From contig WPIO01000060.1 of assembly GCA_009760855.2 (NCBI GenBank), forward strand, positions 253,501 through 317,500: a stretch of DNA of 64,000 bases. Direction: 5' to 3'. Positions 32,380-59,845 of this stretch are shown here, piece by piece. Below the pieces are notes generated by a model. It did no database searches. It saw only the letters and a program-made list of their open reading frames with translations, and was not told the origin of the DNA. Position 1 is the stretch's first letter, and each line of letters starts with the position of its first letter. Source of the stretch: Cristatella mucedo (Eukaryota; Bryozoa; Phylactolaemata; Cristatellidae). Made by a program: the position numbers and the translations under genes.

Positions 32380-32520
32380 CTCTTCTTGTAGAGCGACAGA
32401 AGAGCCTTTTACGGCTATCACCACCGCTTGCAGTGGCGATAAAGGATCGCCCACCGCAAGAATCGAACCCACGACCTGAGGTCGTGAAAGCAACCGCCTT
32501 ACCTACTGTGCCATTACGTG
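32380..32520 (-). repeat. SINE-D copy
   Basis: The minus strand carries an A-box-like TGGCACAGTAGGTAAGGCGG and B box GGGTTCGATTC with tRNA-like spacing. The common body GGCGATCCTTTATCGCCACT and AGCGGTGGTGATAGCCGT follows. It is the best SINE-D copy here. Confidence 0.78.
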
Positions 32521-32524
32521 TCAC

Positions 32525-32625
32525 TATGATCTGAGGTATTGGGCTCGAGCCCGTGGCATTTGGTGAAGCACCCGATTTAAGATTAAGTTATCTTAGGGCG
32601 TTATACAAATAAACTAATTCTTTTT
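32525..32625 (+). repeat. SINE-C copy, 5'-truncated
   Basis: B-box region GGGCTCGAGCCC, then AAGCACCCGATTTAAGATTA and TATCTTAGGGCGTTATACAA. It begins at the head end of the SINE-D copy, in opposite orientation. Confidence 0.7.
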
Positions 32626-32629
32626 ATCC

Positions 32630-33444
32630 TATATAATCACAGATTTCTTTCAGTGCTTCCAATGACACGAGTGCAGAGAAAGTCAGCGGTGTGACAATCA
32701 TCTCGCTGTTGCACGTGTAGCTTGGTCGGCAAATTAACTACCGCTTGTTGATCGACACCATTGAAGCAGCAGTGCTAAACGAGTGACGTGCTTTCGCCAT
32801 TGATAGCTTCCACCACTCGAAGGACATGCTTGGCGGTAGGCAAGAAAAAGACCCAGCCGTGATGGCAAAGGTCTCTGCCCTTGAGATTAAGGTGATGTGG
32901 AACAACTCATCCAGCGGATGTACACGAAAATGCCTTTAGTGGTTCATGAGCACAAGCAATCGACAGCTTCACCTCTTTGTGCGATTTCTCGGACGACTCA
33001 CGTCCTATGCCGGTCTCCGTCATGGGGGAGTGGGCAGGTTGATCAGCTAACCTAAATTGACGGTAGGGAATATATCTCAAGTTAGAATTTCTCCTTTGCT
33101 TTAGGTCATAGCGATGCAGCCCTTTCCCTAGGCAAAGGACCTGGCTTAACAGGCCGAGACCTACAGACATGTGTTCGCGAACTTTTTCGGGTTTCTCTGT
33201 GGCCAAAGCCACGAGATTTCGCTCTGGCTATTCGAACTCGGCGGCGGCCTTTGTTTGGCATTGTTTACTTGTTTCCCCCCCCCACCCAATTATAGCCAGG
33301 TGGTTATCGCACCGATGCAAGCCGGATTGCAGAACACCATAGACAATATATTGGTAAACAACCATTCGGGGATTATAAGTCTAGGGCCGAGTCCCGAGTT
33401 ATTCAGGAAAACAACGATAATACTAGTAAAAAGGCATTTTTATA
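32630..33444. other. No recognised feature
   Basis: Unique sequence. Frames at 32907-33212 (-) and 33171-33656 (+) have no known domain, and the latter runs into LINE-B. Confidence 0.4.
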
Positions 33445-34062
33445 GTATATATACCCAAAGAGAACCAAATCTCTGCCTCTGGCACTTTATATGTGCTGCA
33501 GAGCAAGCATGTCATTTGTTTAGTAAGAGCATGCTCAGTGTCCTTATGCATAAACATGCTAAGGAAATATCCTACCCACCCAGCAAATTATATGTGGAGA
33601 CGTGCTTTAATCTTCATTTTAAATCACAAGTCAGGGGATGTCATGATGCTAGTTGAGAGTGAGTTTGGGAGCATACAAACTAAAGACATGGTCTCCAAAG
33701 GATTGGTTGGTTCAAGGTGGTTCGAGGACGACATCTAAACGACGTAAGTCAGAAGAGTAGGTGGTACGCTGCATAGCCTGCTTGGGGAGTAGTTCTGGTG
33801 GGTAAGCTTAAGCTAGAGAATGAAGGGACCTAAAAGAGAGTGACGAAACCTAGAGGTCGATGTGCCACTTGACGGGGAGCCAGTGCAGGTCGGCAAAACT
33901 AGGTGGCAACTGCTCGACTCAGGACAGACAAAACAGGCTGCAGAGTTAAGCAGTAAATGTGGGCGCCTCATTGCACAGGCTAGAACACCTGCAAGCAATT
34001 TAGCACAGAAGTCGAGACGGGTTGTCACAAATACACGGACCAACTGCATGGCGGAGCAAAGT
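33445..34062 (-). mobile_element. LINE-B degenerate copy
   Basis: In minus orientation, the 3' UTR remnant is at 33460-33560 and the coding remnant runs to about 34060. The peptide VRVFVTTRLDFCAKLLAGV corresponds to HAFVTSRLDFCNSLLAGLP of intact copies. Many substitutions are present. Confidence 0.75.
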
Positions 34063-34064
34063 CA

Positions 34065-35400
<1,336 letters not shown>

Positions 35401-36117
35401 AGAAGAAGCAACGTCTTCGCTCTCGTCGTCTGCGCTCCCGCTGAGACGGCCACCGCAGCAGCGCTCCTGCAGCTTCCGAGCTGCACTCGATGCTGCTTTC
35501 GCGGCCGCACAGGCACGAATCGACTGGATGCCGTCAGCAAAGTCGGGTGAAAGCTCCCGGCACCGCGCAGCAGGTGCGCCGGCTCCACGTCTTGATGCTC
35601 TGCAGAGGCACCTTGGCAGCCACAGCGCAGGAGTGAGTGGCAGAACGGCGGCGTGTAGCAGACGCACGTGGGAGGAGTGCTCATAACGAGGCGACCGGCG
35701 GCGCCTTGGCTTGCTGCTGCTGCGGCGGCGGCGATGACAGCGCTTCTGTCGCAAGGGAGCATTTCAGTTGATACGCTCTGGCGACCAGCTCACGCATCTC
35801 ACTCTCGCCCCACTGCTCGGTTGGCAAGTTCTGGAGCAAGGTCATCAGACTCTAAAGAACAGGAACGAGCCAATGTGGCGGACACGAGGCGAAGCACGGC
35901 GCAGGCAATCCTGACAGAGCGCACATAATGTAATGCATGCAAATATTCGTTGACACACGGGCAGCAGTTTTGAGCATGGCCGTCGAGCTGCCTATAATCG
36001 CCGACAGTTATGCACACAAACGAGGCCTCGAGCAACCATCCGCTTCTGATGCAAGACCCTTGCTGCTGCCATGGGCACTCGCCAATGTAACTCAACGCCT
36101 CTCCGCCTGTAAATCAG
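35401..36117. other. Unique GC-rich sequence
   Basis: No gene is certain. A weak candidate for the last TBC1D22 exon (35534-35611, minus) is discussed under findings. Confidence 0.35.
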
Positions 36118-36500
36118 CAAATCTACACCGGATAAAGTGGGTGCTACACCGAAGAGTTTTTTTTTAGCCCACTTGGAGAAGCAGAAGCCGCTTTCGGTTT
36201 TCACACGGCAGCCAACAGACTCGAGCAGCAAAGAGCAAGTGAGACGCATAAGGAAGGCACTCAAGGAAGTGAGTGGCGTGGAGGTGGCAGCTCAGGGCGG
36301 CTGGAAAGAGTGTGCCACGATCGGCAGCACGAGAGTAGATGCTGTTGCCTGAGAATTTTGAAAGTGAGTTCCACAGCATAGGATCTGCAGAGCTGAAGCT
36401 TCTTTCTTGCCAACGATTTTTAAATGCAGAAATAGTGCAGCTAATTTATCATCTGTAGAAGACCTGAAGCGAAGAGGCATTTTGCAGACAGACCATATGT
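36118..36500 (-). mobile_element. LINE-A degenerate copy
   Basis: In minus orientation it runs from GCCGCTTTCGGTTTTCACAC (tail side), through GACTCGAGCAGCAAAGAG and GTGCCACGATCGGCAGCACG, to the SSTDDKLAALFLHLKIVGKK-like coding end near 36480. It lacks the tail and is diverged. Confidence 0.78.
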
Positions 36501-36517
36501 ATGCGCTTGCTGGAAGA

Positions 36518-36808
36518 AGCACGCAACGACATCTACTCTGCTGCTGCCGACTGTGGCACATCCTTTCTAGCCGTCCTGACCTGCTATTTCCATGATACGC
36601 ACTGCCCCAACCGGTCTCCTGGCTCAGCTACGCTTCTCGCGTTCTCTTTGTTTCGAGAGATTAAGTCTGTTGGCCACCATGCGTATACCGAAAGCCCCTT
36701 AGGTTTTGAGTGCGCCAAACAAAACTCCCATGCGTATTAGCCACATAGCCTTTGTGGCTATATGGAGTTACGGACGGGGATACATTACAATACACTACAT
36801 TCTGTACA
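36518..36808 (+). mobile_element. LINE-A 3' end fragment
   Basis: It runs from CGCAACGACATCTACTCTGC to GGATACATTACAATACACTA. The peptide frame at 36501-36740 reads YSAAADCGTSFLAVLTCYFH and FSLFREIKSVGH. It faces away from the neighbouring minus-strand copy. Confidence 0.82.
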
Positions 36809-36809
36809 T

Positions 36810-38600
36810 TACCATTTCACGAATTCGTTTAAGAGTCACACGATCGACAGCAGACGAAAACTTCAGCGCCTTCCAACAACTAAGTAGAACCCCGCCCCCT
36901 CCCCCAAACGTTCAGCAAGGCTTCGGGAAAAACGGGGAAAAAAGACAGAACAGAAGGAAGGATCGGCTTGCATGAGCTTGCTTGCATGAGCCGCAGACAC
37001 GTGACAACGCCGCGCACGAAGAGAGAGATAGAGTGTGGTTGGCACGAGGTGCTGGGCAGCGCGGTCGGTCGATAGAACGATCATTTTGGCCAAAGACCTT
37101 TAGAGAGAATGCCGGCAGCGGACGTGGCAGCATTTGGCCTTGGAAGCCGATGAAGCTTATGAAGAAAGGTGTGGTGCCCGTACGCGCTGCTCCAAAGTGT
37201 GTGCCGCGTCGTCTGCAGAGAGCACCAGAGTTGCTCGATAAGAAAAATTAGACTTAAAAACTTGCATACAGTACAAGTGGAATGCCATACGTTTTGAAAG
37301 GTCGCTTGCTGCTAATTCCGTGCCTGCGGGTATAACGAATGGTACAAGCCACCCCACCCCCACCCCTGCAGGTCGTATCTGACAGCGATTGACGTTCCAG
37401 AAGCAAGAGGGAGGCTCAACTGAATCCAGCTGCAACCGAGTAGTGACTTTGTTTTGTGTGTGGGGAGAGGAGGGAGCTGGTGCTGCAAAACCGGGCGGGC
37501 AAGGTCACAACCTTGACAAGCGACTCGGGTTTTGAGAGCCCAACGAACGCGACTTTCTCGTCATTCGTATGGCTACATGACTTTGTCGCCGATGTGACGC
37601 TCGTGAGCACACACGCACAGCAACAAGTGAGCATCAAATCGCTAACGACAAGAGCTGAATTTTCCCCACCCAATCGCGGACGCGCACAGACAGCCGCCCA
37701 CGCCCCCCGGCGCCATGCTGGACTCCATGCAAGCCTTTCAGCGTTGAACAGTGCAAGGACGGCCTGGGGCTGCAGCATTCTCGGGCAGCTGACCGCACGT
37801 GCTAGCGCAGCTTCGCATTCCAAGCGCACCTCCCCCATTGGGCACATTGGGCGCAGAGGTTGCTTGAATGAGATTGAGAATTGCGAGTTTGAGAATGAGA
37901 AATGCGAAAATGAGAATGCTTGGATGCTTGCTCAGGCTTGGAATGCGAATCCGTGCTCGCTCGAACTCGGTTTGCGATACGGCGACCTTAGGTTGACGAT
38001 CGCTGTCCATCCGGTCGAGCGCATTACACGAAGGTTCAGCCCTTATGGCTGTCCGGTTCCGAAGTGAAGCTCTCCGAGTCACCTTCCCTCCCCCCCCGGC
38101 ACGTATCACTCACGCAAACACTGCTGTTAAAGTGCAAGCAAATCAGCTGCCAAGTAAGGCAAGAATCAGCTAACAATTTGGAAATCTTGCAGGCAGACAC
38201 GCTGCGACTGAGGCCAAACACGGTGGGAACGCCACAGAATAAAACTGCCACTGTACGTGCGGTATCCACACGGATAGGCAGCTCACGTGCATTCTGTCTT
38301 TGTCCTAGTCTTGAGTGAGGCGCTCACCGAGATTCGACATCTCGAAACTCACAGGCACGAGTGTGATTGCGCGGGAGCGAGTACAGCCGAGCTAATCTTT
38401 ACAGAGACACCCTATCGCGGGCTTTGTTTGGGGCGGGGCGGAGGCTTTTCATGAAGTTGCACGTGACGACATGCAGCTTCGACGAGCAGCCGTCCCGTCT
38501 GATTGCAGCAGCTTGGCAGAAAGTGCCGCCGTGCTGCTGCCGGCCCCCCCCTGTCGCTGCTGCTGCGAGGGCGCAAGGCTTCCAGCTGCCGCAGCAGCAG
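36810..38600. other. Unique sequence downstream of TBC1D22 exons
   Basis: No exon or repeat is recognised. Frames at 37416-37847 (-), 37456-38067 (+) and 37738-38109 (-) overlap one another and have no known domain. A short GAGAATGxGAAxxTGAGAATG repeat lies near 37870-37918. Confidence 0.4.
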
Positions 38601-38621
38601 CGCAGGGCTAGAGAGGTGTAC

Positions 38622-52442
<13,821 letters not shown>

Positions 52443-52450
52443 CTGAAAGC

Positions 52451-52480
52451 AGAGAGAGAGAGAGAGAGAGAGAGAGAGTG
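52451..52480. repeat. (AG)n microsatellite forming a splice-site pyrimidine tract
   Basis: On the minus strand this is (CT)n, ending 8 bases before the CAG of the acceptor of the 52442-52108 exon. Confidence 0.9.
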
Positions 52481-52814
52481 TGTGGCAGCGGCTCTCTGCA
52501 GCGGCAACCGCGTGGCCGGTGCAGACCGGGTGCAGGTGGCAAACTGACATCTGCATGGCCTCAGTAAGACTGACTGCCGACCCGGCCACCTGCCATAGCA
52601 CCGATACCGTCAGCCACCTTCAGTCACTGGCTAGTGCAAAAGCAAGGCCGTGGGTTTAGGCAGAGGTGCAGCTAGGCGACGAGCAGCATTAGATTTTGTG
52701 CATTGCAGCCACTTGCTGGTTGGGGTCTAGGAACACTGAAGCAGGAAGCAAGCAGTGATGACTGGTGGCAGAGAGACGACAGCTCTGCATAAAAAATACT
52801 CGCTGATTTAACAG
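52481..52814. other. Sequence upstream of the first certain TBC1D22 exon
   Basis: No recognised feature. Confidence 0.4.
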
Positions 52815-52942
52815 TCTCCTTTGCATAGCAATAGAAAAGCCTTTATGGCTATCACCACCACTTGCATTGGCGATACAGGATCGCCCACTACAGGATTTGA
52901 ACCCACGACCTCGGACCGAGGTCGTGAAAAGCAACCGCAGAG
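52815..52942 (-). repeat. SINE-D copy
   Basis: The minus strand reads GCGGTTGCTTTTCACGACCT, the B box GGGTTCAAATCC and the body GGCGATCCTGTATCGCCA with GTGGTGATAGCCATAAAGGC. It is closely related to the copy at 32380-32520. Confidence 0.78.
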
Positions 52943-52967
52943 GGGCGTACAGCAGTACTGCACTTGC

Positions 52968-53135
52968 TTGGCGCAGTGGTTAAGGTGCTCACCTCGAACC
53001 AAGGTCAAGGTGACTGTATTTGATGGCCGAGGCCGTGGGCTCAAGCACCGTGGCATTTGTGAAGCACCTGATTAGAGACTAAGTTCTTTTAGGGTGCTAT
53101 TCAAATGAATTATATTTAAATAAATTTTATTTACC
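52968..53135 (+). repeat. SINE-C copy, nearly full length
   Basis: The head CTTGGCGCAGTGGTTAAGGT has an A box (TGGCGCAGTGG). The B box is GGGCTCAAGCACC. The hairpin arm is AAGCACCTGATTAGAGACTA with partner CTTTTAGGGTGCTATTCAAA, and the tail is TATATTTAAATAA. Confidence 0.82.
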
Positions 53136-53772
<637 letters not shown>

Positions 53773-54084
53773 TCGGCCGGCAGTCGGAGACACGGCTGTC
53801 GGAGACATTACCAAGTCTTTGCCACACCATACGTGACAGCAAAATTCATCTGGCTTGGCAACTAGAAACCAGCTCTCGGAGAACTAACTTATTCTGGACA
53901 GGAAAATACCTTAAGTCAAGAAGCCCACCCACTATGCTTTCCTTGGTGAAAATCGATGCAATTGAGTCAGTGAGGGGAAGGGAGTTTCTTCTAAAACAAT
54001 TCCTTCCTCATTTTTGGTTAGCCGGCACGAGGCACGCTACTCTGACATCCCGAACAGGCGAAGCCAGGATTTATAGGCTAAGGG
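53773..54084. other. No recognised feature
   Basis: Unique sequence without a supported gene. Confidence 0.4.
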
Positions 54085-54195
54085 CTCAGGTTGGGGGCAA
54101 GGGTCCCTTGCCCTCCAACCAGGATTCGAACCCACGACCTCGGGGCTGATGTCATGAAAAGCAACCGCCTTACATTGTGTGCCATCGCGGCTTGC
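54085..54195 (-). repeat. SINE-D head fragment
   Basis: The minus strand has GCCGCGATGGCACACAATGT, GGCGGTTGCTTTTCATGACA and the B box GGGTTCGAATCCTGG. The 3' body is missing. Confidence 0.65.
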
Positions 54196-54339
54196 CAACA
54201 GCTGTATCTATGTATATGAAGGCATCTATATATTTTGCATGGGTCTTGGACCTAATTGCAACAGAGACACAGCTATGCCAGAATTCAGCAATTTAATGAT
54301 GAACAGAAGAGATTACCTCCCCCCCCCACCCGAGTTTGC

Positions 54340-54505
54340 TGTACTTGAATAGTCCTGTATGTGCTCATGCATGGTGACACTGTGCATACTATCTCAAAAC
54401 CAATTTACATACTTCCTTTCCAGCACTCCCTTTGTGTCTGGAAAAATATTTCGTTCTCTCACGATAATATACAAATGTCTTATTACTATTACTATTACTG
54501 ATATT
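54340..54505 (+). mobile_element. LINE-B 3' UTR remnant
   Basis: TGTGCTCATGCATGGTGACA, CTGTGCATACT and a TATTACTATTACTATTACTG tail match the LINE-B end; the hairpin has decayed. Confidence 0.5.
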
Positions 54506-55759
54506 ATTATAATTGCAGGTATTCCAACAAGCCCCACTGAAAGTGAATGCTCACCAGCCTAATGAAAGCAGCAGGTCATAGCTTCGGTCATGCTTGCTGG
54601 CTCGACGATGAGCCCCTTCCTACCAGTCTGCAAGTCCCAGTCTACAGTCTGCTTCAGCGGCAGCAGCAGCAGCAGCATCAGCAGGGGCTGGGGAGGGAGT
54701 GTGCAGCAAGGGTGGCAGCAGCAGCTGCAGCATCAACCATGACGGCAGCTGAGGTAGGAGTCAGCAGCAGCAATGGAGGAGACAGCAGCAGGATACAATT
54801 CAAACTTATCTGTAGCTTCTTCGGGCAGTCAAGCAAATCGGACTCCGGCCTCTGTAGTCACTCTTATCAACAGGAGGTAGAACATGAGCCAGCCCTGCAG
54901 CCGATACAAGCCTTTCCGGTTATGAAAATCCTACTTGCCCATCACGGCTTCAGTGCAGCTGGCTCTTATTTGGCCCGGTGCGTGCTATCATGCCAGGGAC
55001 TTGTTTGCCTTGTCGATGATGGCAGCCAAGTCAGCCACTTGAACACTAAATAGCCTAGCGCCTGAAAGTCGTGCCCCCCCCCCCCGACTAAGCACATAGG
55101 AAAAGCAACCAGCTTGAAGGGGAAACCCGGTGTCACAAGCGAATGATGCCAGAATGGTGCCACACTCGAGCCTTCTCCAAAGCTCAAGCTTGCTCATTCT
55201 TTGGTGCCGCTAGCTTGCCCCGGCAATCGGAAAGCTGTAGTCACGTGGTCTGCTACTGGCTAGCCTTAGCTTGCCTGGAGCGTTGTTTCGGCATTTGGCT
55301 TCGTTTGATGCTCAGGCTAGACGAAACTTGCTTACGTGCCCTCCGTTCGGTTTGAACGCCAGTATTCAGCTTCGAGCCATGACTAACTCAAGCCCGAGCA
55401 GGCCAACATTGCTGGAGGTGAGGAGGACAGATCGGCCTCTCAACCTCCCATCCCTCCTACTCCCACCCAGCCGCTAGTCCTATGTGCCACCCTGCAAACT
55501 TCCGATCTGTGCTGCTTCCAAGACGCACGAAAAATAGATATAGCCAGTTAAAATTTTAGTCGACCACTGAAAAGAAGAGTGGGGGGAATACGCCAGAAGT
55601 TGAACATGACGGAGAAAGTGGCTTAACATGCGGCTTCGTTGCAGTGTTTTCCGACTGTTGGGCAATCGAAAGGCACACACCTATGACTTGCTGGTTAAGG
55701 CTCTCATAAACAACTCGGGCTTCAGAATTTCTCACGATGTCTACTTCTTTGACACTAAT

Positions 55760-55810
<51 letters not shown>

Positions 55811-56349
55811 GTACATATATATACATAGATGTACATATATAGACATATCTGACTATAGCAGCTGCAGGCAAGTGAACAGATGCATTGCTGCCAATCAACG
55901 GTACGGCCGATTCTTTGTCCCGGCATGACGACCAATAAAGCAATCAGGCAATGTGGAGGGCGATGATTAGTCTGGGCGTCAAATGAGTCTAGGTCGGCGC
56001 AGCTAGCTGTTCGGACTTCTTTCAGCACTGAAGGAAACAATGCAACGACTACTGCTTCAAGCAGTTAAAGCTTTCAGCTCACCTCACCTACGCTCACTAC
56101 CGACCGTATGCAGATCTACCATTGACACTGCTGTTATCGCGTCAGTCATTGATTGATAAGTCATAACTGACATCACAGCCTAGTGCATCACTTTGAAGAG
56201 GCTAAGGCTGATGGGGGGGGGGGTGTTTAAGTGAAAGTATCCTAAGATCTCCTTTTGGGGTGTTCAACCCGAATAAACCGGATATTGGTTCAGCCTACTT
56301 TTATTATTATTTTGTGCAGTAGTAGTAGTAGTAGTATTAGTGGTTAGCC
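54506..56349. other. Unique sequence with microsatellites, no recognised gene
   Basis: The + frame at 54547-55053 is Gln- and Ala-rich from a CAG run near 54660 and has no domain. A (TA)n / TATGTACATATA block lies at 55763-55850. AGTAGTAGTAGTAGTAG lies near 56319. Confidence 0.45.
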
Positions 56350-56475
56350 ATTAGTGTGTATCGTCCTTTTGAGTGCTTATCATGCCGACACTGTGCATGT
56401 CATCACTAACCAATCGGCATACTTCCTTTCCAGCATAAGTAAAGTGCCTAGAAAGAGACTATGTTATACTAGGCT
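56350..56475 (+). mobile_element. LINE-B 3' end remnant
   Basis: TGCCGACACTGTGCATGTCA, TACTTCCTTTCCAGCA, AAGTAAAGTGCCTAGAAAGA. The distal hairpin arm is lost. Confidence 0.6.
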
Positions 56476-56799
56476 GCTGCTCCAGCCAATAACAGAGGAG
56501 CCATGGATCAGCTACATAGAAGCTCGACGACGCCGGTTAAAGCTGCAAGCAAGCTCACACCCACTCCGCCAGTTACCGGCAGGTAGTAAGTTAAGCCGTG
56601 GCTGCTCTTAGGTGTCGAGGTCAATAGCAAGCAAGCACAGCTGCCTCCGCCCAAACGCAATCGCGCAGCACACGTTAACTACCACCGATGCCTGCCCTAC
56701 GTTTCAGCCCGGCTTCCGGGACGACGGGTGCGATAGCAGAGACGGCACAGTATTTCTGCAGGCGCTCGTGAATCACTATGATTCGCATTTCTGATGAGC

Positions 56800-58210
56800 C
56801 CTGCGAGAATCTATCCAGGCGCTGCGAATTTCGCGACAAGAGAAGCTGTGACCGAGAAGCCAATCCCGTCTGCAGCCGAGCTCGTGGCCGACTCATTTGA
56901 GGCGGTGAAAGTACCCAAGCACGTTCGCGTGGGGTATCGAAACCGTGAAAGCTCCCTCACCACTCGAATACTCACGCCACTATGCGCCGGAATGCTCCAC
57001 CGGTGCGCCGACCGGCCGCGTTGCTAGCAGCGCCTTCGCCCAGCATAACCTGCTGAAGCAGCGGAACCTGCTGAGCTGCCGGTGCGGCAGTCGCTCGCTC
57101 ACGACCCGGCGTCACCTCATCGCACGTCTACACGGCATTTCGCTGGTTAAATTCGTACCACAGCGGTACACATGCTCACTAGAGGCAGTCTGAGTTGGTG
57201 GGGGATCTGCACTTCCCGCTCGGGGCAGCGATCGGTCGCTGGCCAGCGTCGCCTAGCGAGCGCCCTCGAAGGAGATGCGCCGGTCAATTGTACTCACTCA
57301 TCTCAAACGGCTAGAATGGCCGACGGAAAGCCGCGAGGGTGAGCCTCGAGAGGCTGCCCGAGGCTTGCGTCGTCGCGGACGTTCCCGGCGATCGCGGGCT
57401 GGCGCGGGCGTGTCGGATCGAGACAGCAGAGGAGACCAGAGGCGTCGGCAGGGTGATGGATGGGGTGAATCGACGCACCTGCCTGACGCCGCAGTCTCAT
57501 CACTCGGATGGCGACAGCGAGCTTCAACTCGTCGTAGGGCACTCCGCTTGAGCGCCCGCCAGCGCTCGAGGCTACGGCGGCCGCTGGTGGGGGCTACCTG
57601 ATTCAGGCCCGGCTGACCCGTTAATCCCGCGGCGGCCGAGATAAAGGACCGCCGGCCGAGAGATAAAGGACCACCGCCCGCCAGCGCCGCCGAGGTTACG
57701 GGAGCGTCTCGAGGTCGCGGTGGGGAAAGGCTTCCACTAGCGATCGCCGGGGCGTGGCTGAACGCGCTCGAGCGATCTCATCTGGGCGGCGTGCTGAGGC
57801 CGGCGCCCGTCCTTGCGTCGCTCGTCGGACAGTCGCCTCGATCGCCACGAAGGCTTCGATCGAGGCGACCAGACGGCTGCTTGCATCGCCGGCGGCTACG
57901 CTCGACCTGAGTAGGCCGCCGCCCAGCTTGCGGAGCGGAGCCTACTCAGCTCCGGCGCCAAAAGTGTGGTGTGGAGCCTGGGGGGGGGGGGCACCGCCAC
58001 TAAGGTTCTTCTGCCTCGCTACTAACGAGGCCGCTACGATTCGGCTGACCATTACCTTTAACCTTCGAACGGTCCTGACGTGGGTAATTCCTAGCGTCGG
58101 CTTTTTCGGAGCGAAAGCGAGCCGTAAGAGTGCTGTAGCCGACTCACTCGCACCCACGAGATTCACGACGACTCGCGAATGCCCGATCGTGAAGTTTAGC
58201 TAGACTCGTG
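56800..58210. promoter_or_regulatory. CpG-rich block between TBC1D22 exons
   Basis: Dense CpG on both strands, with a (GATAAAGGACCxCCG) direct repeat near 57641 and 57660 and a G run near 57981. It lies between the first certain TBC1D22 exon (52.4 kb) and the candidate exon at 61 kb, so it could be an internal promoter. No exon with recognised coding content was found in it. Confidence 0.4.
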
Positions 58211-58317
58211 CAACGACCTGTCGGAATTGGTGCTGTGTCAGTAAGTCAGTCGTATTTATGCGTTCCCTCGAAACTGCAACATTATGCCACTTCTCAGCAA
58301 TTTGCACCTGCTCCCAT

Positions 58318-59478
58318 AAAAACAATAATAATGCACTTGATAAAGCGCCCTCAGAGAACTTAATCTCTTTCTAGGCGCTTTACATTTGCTGCAAAGTGAA
58401 ATGCAATTGAATAGTAAGTAAAATCATGCTTGAAAAACAAAGAAAATGAATAATATGGTTAGGGGTGACATGCACAGGGTCAGCATGCAAATGTGGTTAG
58501 TGGCAGCAAGCACAGTGTCAGCACGAAAAAGCACATCAAGGACGAATCACAGGGGCCCACTAAATGCTGTCCTAAATAGGTGTTTTTAAGCTCCTTTTAA
58601 ATGTGGTCAGGTCAGGGGATGTTCTGACGCAGGTCGGGAGGGAGTTCCAGGCTTTGGGAGCATATGAACTAAATGCACGGTCTCCAAAGAATTTGAGGTT
58701 TGTACGGGGTATTTGTAGACTGTCGGATTCCGAAAAGCAGGTGGTACGATGCTTGGCCTGATGGGAGAGTAGATCTGAGAGATAGACTGGAGCCAAAGAA
58801 TGAAGGGACCTAAAAGTGAGCGACAAAACCTTGAAGTCAATCCGTTGCTTGACTGGTAGCCAGTGCAGGTCGGCGAGAAGTGGAGTAATGTGGCAACTGC
58901 GACGCTCACGACAGACAAGCCTAGCTGCAGAGTTTTGCACCAGCTGCAATCGCCTGATCGCACATGCTGGTAGGCCAGTAAGCAGTGAGTTGCAGAAGTC
59001 GAGACGGGATGTCACGAATGCATGGACCAACTTGGACGTGGTATCCTTATCTAAACAAGCCCAAATTTGAGCAATGTTATGAAGCTGAAAATAGGCGGAT
59101 TTGACTGTGGAGCTGATATGGTCGTCTAACGAGAGGTCGCTTTGGAACATGACACCTAGATTTCGAGCTGATTCAGCTGGAGATATGCTGGCAGAGCCAA
59201 TTTTGAGAGTCAGCCTTCCCAATCTCTGAATCACACTGGGTTTGCCCATAACTAGTATGTTAGTTTTATCATCGTTTAGTTTTAGAAAATTAGCTGCCAT
59301 CCATGTGCGGATGTCATCAATGCATGCAGCAAGTGAGTTTGAGCAAAAGAATTTGAGGTGCTCGAAGGCTGGGAGGGATCAAAGCAAAGGTACAGCTGAG
59401 TGTCATCCACATAGAAGTGAAAGCCTAGATTGTATTGGCAATCACATCAGCAAGAGGCAGAGTATAAACCGTCAACCA
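58318..59478 (-). mobile_element. LINE-B copy with the longest intact C-terminal frame
   Basis: In minus orientation, the (ATT)n tail and perfect hairpin are at 58320-58390. A 242-codon frame runs uninterrupted from about 59300 to 58572: [117 protein letters not shown]. Upstream, the YADD-box region (CACATAGAAGTGAAAGCCTA at about 59408) is shifted by a small indel near 59345. The 5' end is truncated near 59478. Confidence 0.92.
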
Positions 59479-59690
59479 GCGAAACGACTTCGGACTGTGT
59501 CGCTCACTTTTAGATCAGTTCATTCTCTGCTCCCGCCTACCTATTCAAAACAGTTCCTAATCAGGCCTTACGTCGTAGGCTACCAGCTCTTCTCGCCCCG
59601 ATAATGGTTGTACCTCAGACATTTGAAATCCATAGCAGACAGTGCCTTAAGTACATTGCCTCCCCAGTGCTTGAAAATCAGTATTAACCG
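59470..59690 (+). mobile_element. LINE-B fragment, opposite orientation
   Basis: ACTGTGTCGCTCACTTTTAG, ATCAGTTCATTCTCTGCTCC and CCTACCTATTC match the LINE-B coding strand after KQRIDF. It is decayed and abuts the minus-strand copy. Confidence 0.6.
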
Positions 59691-59744
59691 GCCTCGTGTC
59701 GCCTCCAGATTTGATTATATTAAATGATAATAACAACATTAATG

Positions 59745-59845
59745 ATAATAAAGATACATTTTTAAAGCACCCTCACAGAGCTGTATCTCCCTCTAGGCAC
59801 TTTACATTTGCTGCAAAGGAAGCAGGATCGAATAGTTAGTGGCAA
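59745..59845 (-). mobile_element. LINE-B 3' end fragment
   Basis: Tail complement ATTAATGATAATAAAG, hairpin AAAGCACCCTCACAGAGCTG with CCCTCTAGGCACTTTACATT, then GCTGCAAAGGAAGCAGGATC. Confidence 0.75.

Noticed and set aside
32380-32520. Possible functional tRNA genes at the A/B-box sequences
   Set aside because: The same heads recur with conserved non-tRNA bodies, and no full cloverleaf with an anticodon loop and acceptor stem could be drawn. They are SINE heads.
37456-38067. 203-codon plus-strand frame
   Set aside because: It overlaps equally long frames on the other strand, has low-complexity ENE-type repeats from a local DNA repeat, and matches no family.
54547-55053. 168-codon Gln/Ala-rich plus-strand frame
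   Set aside because: It is driven by CAG/GCA repeats and lies antisense to the extended TBC1D22 locus, with no domain.
56502-56580. Short plus-strand peptide containing TTPVKA, which recalls a motif in vertebrate TBC1D22 N termini
   Set aside because: It is on the opposite strand to the gene, only about 25 codons long, and overlaps a LINE-B remnant edge. It is a chance resemblance.
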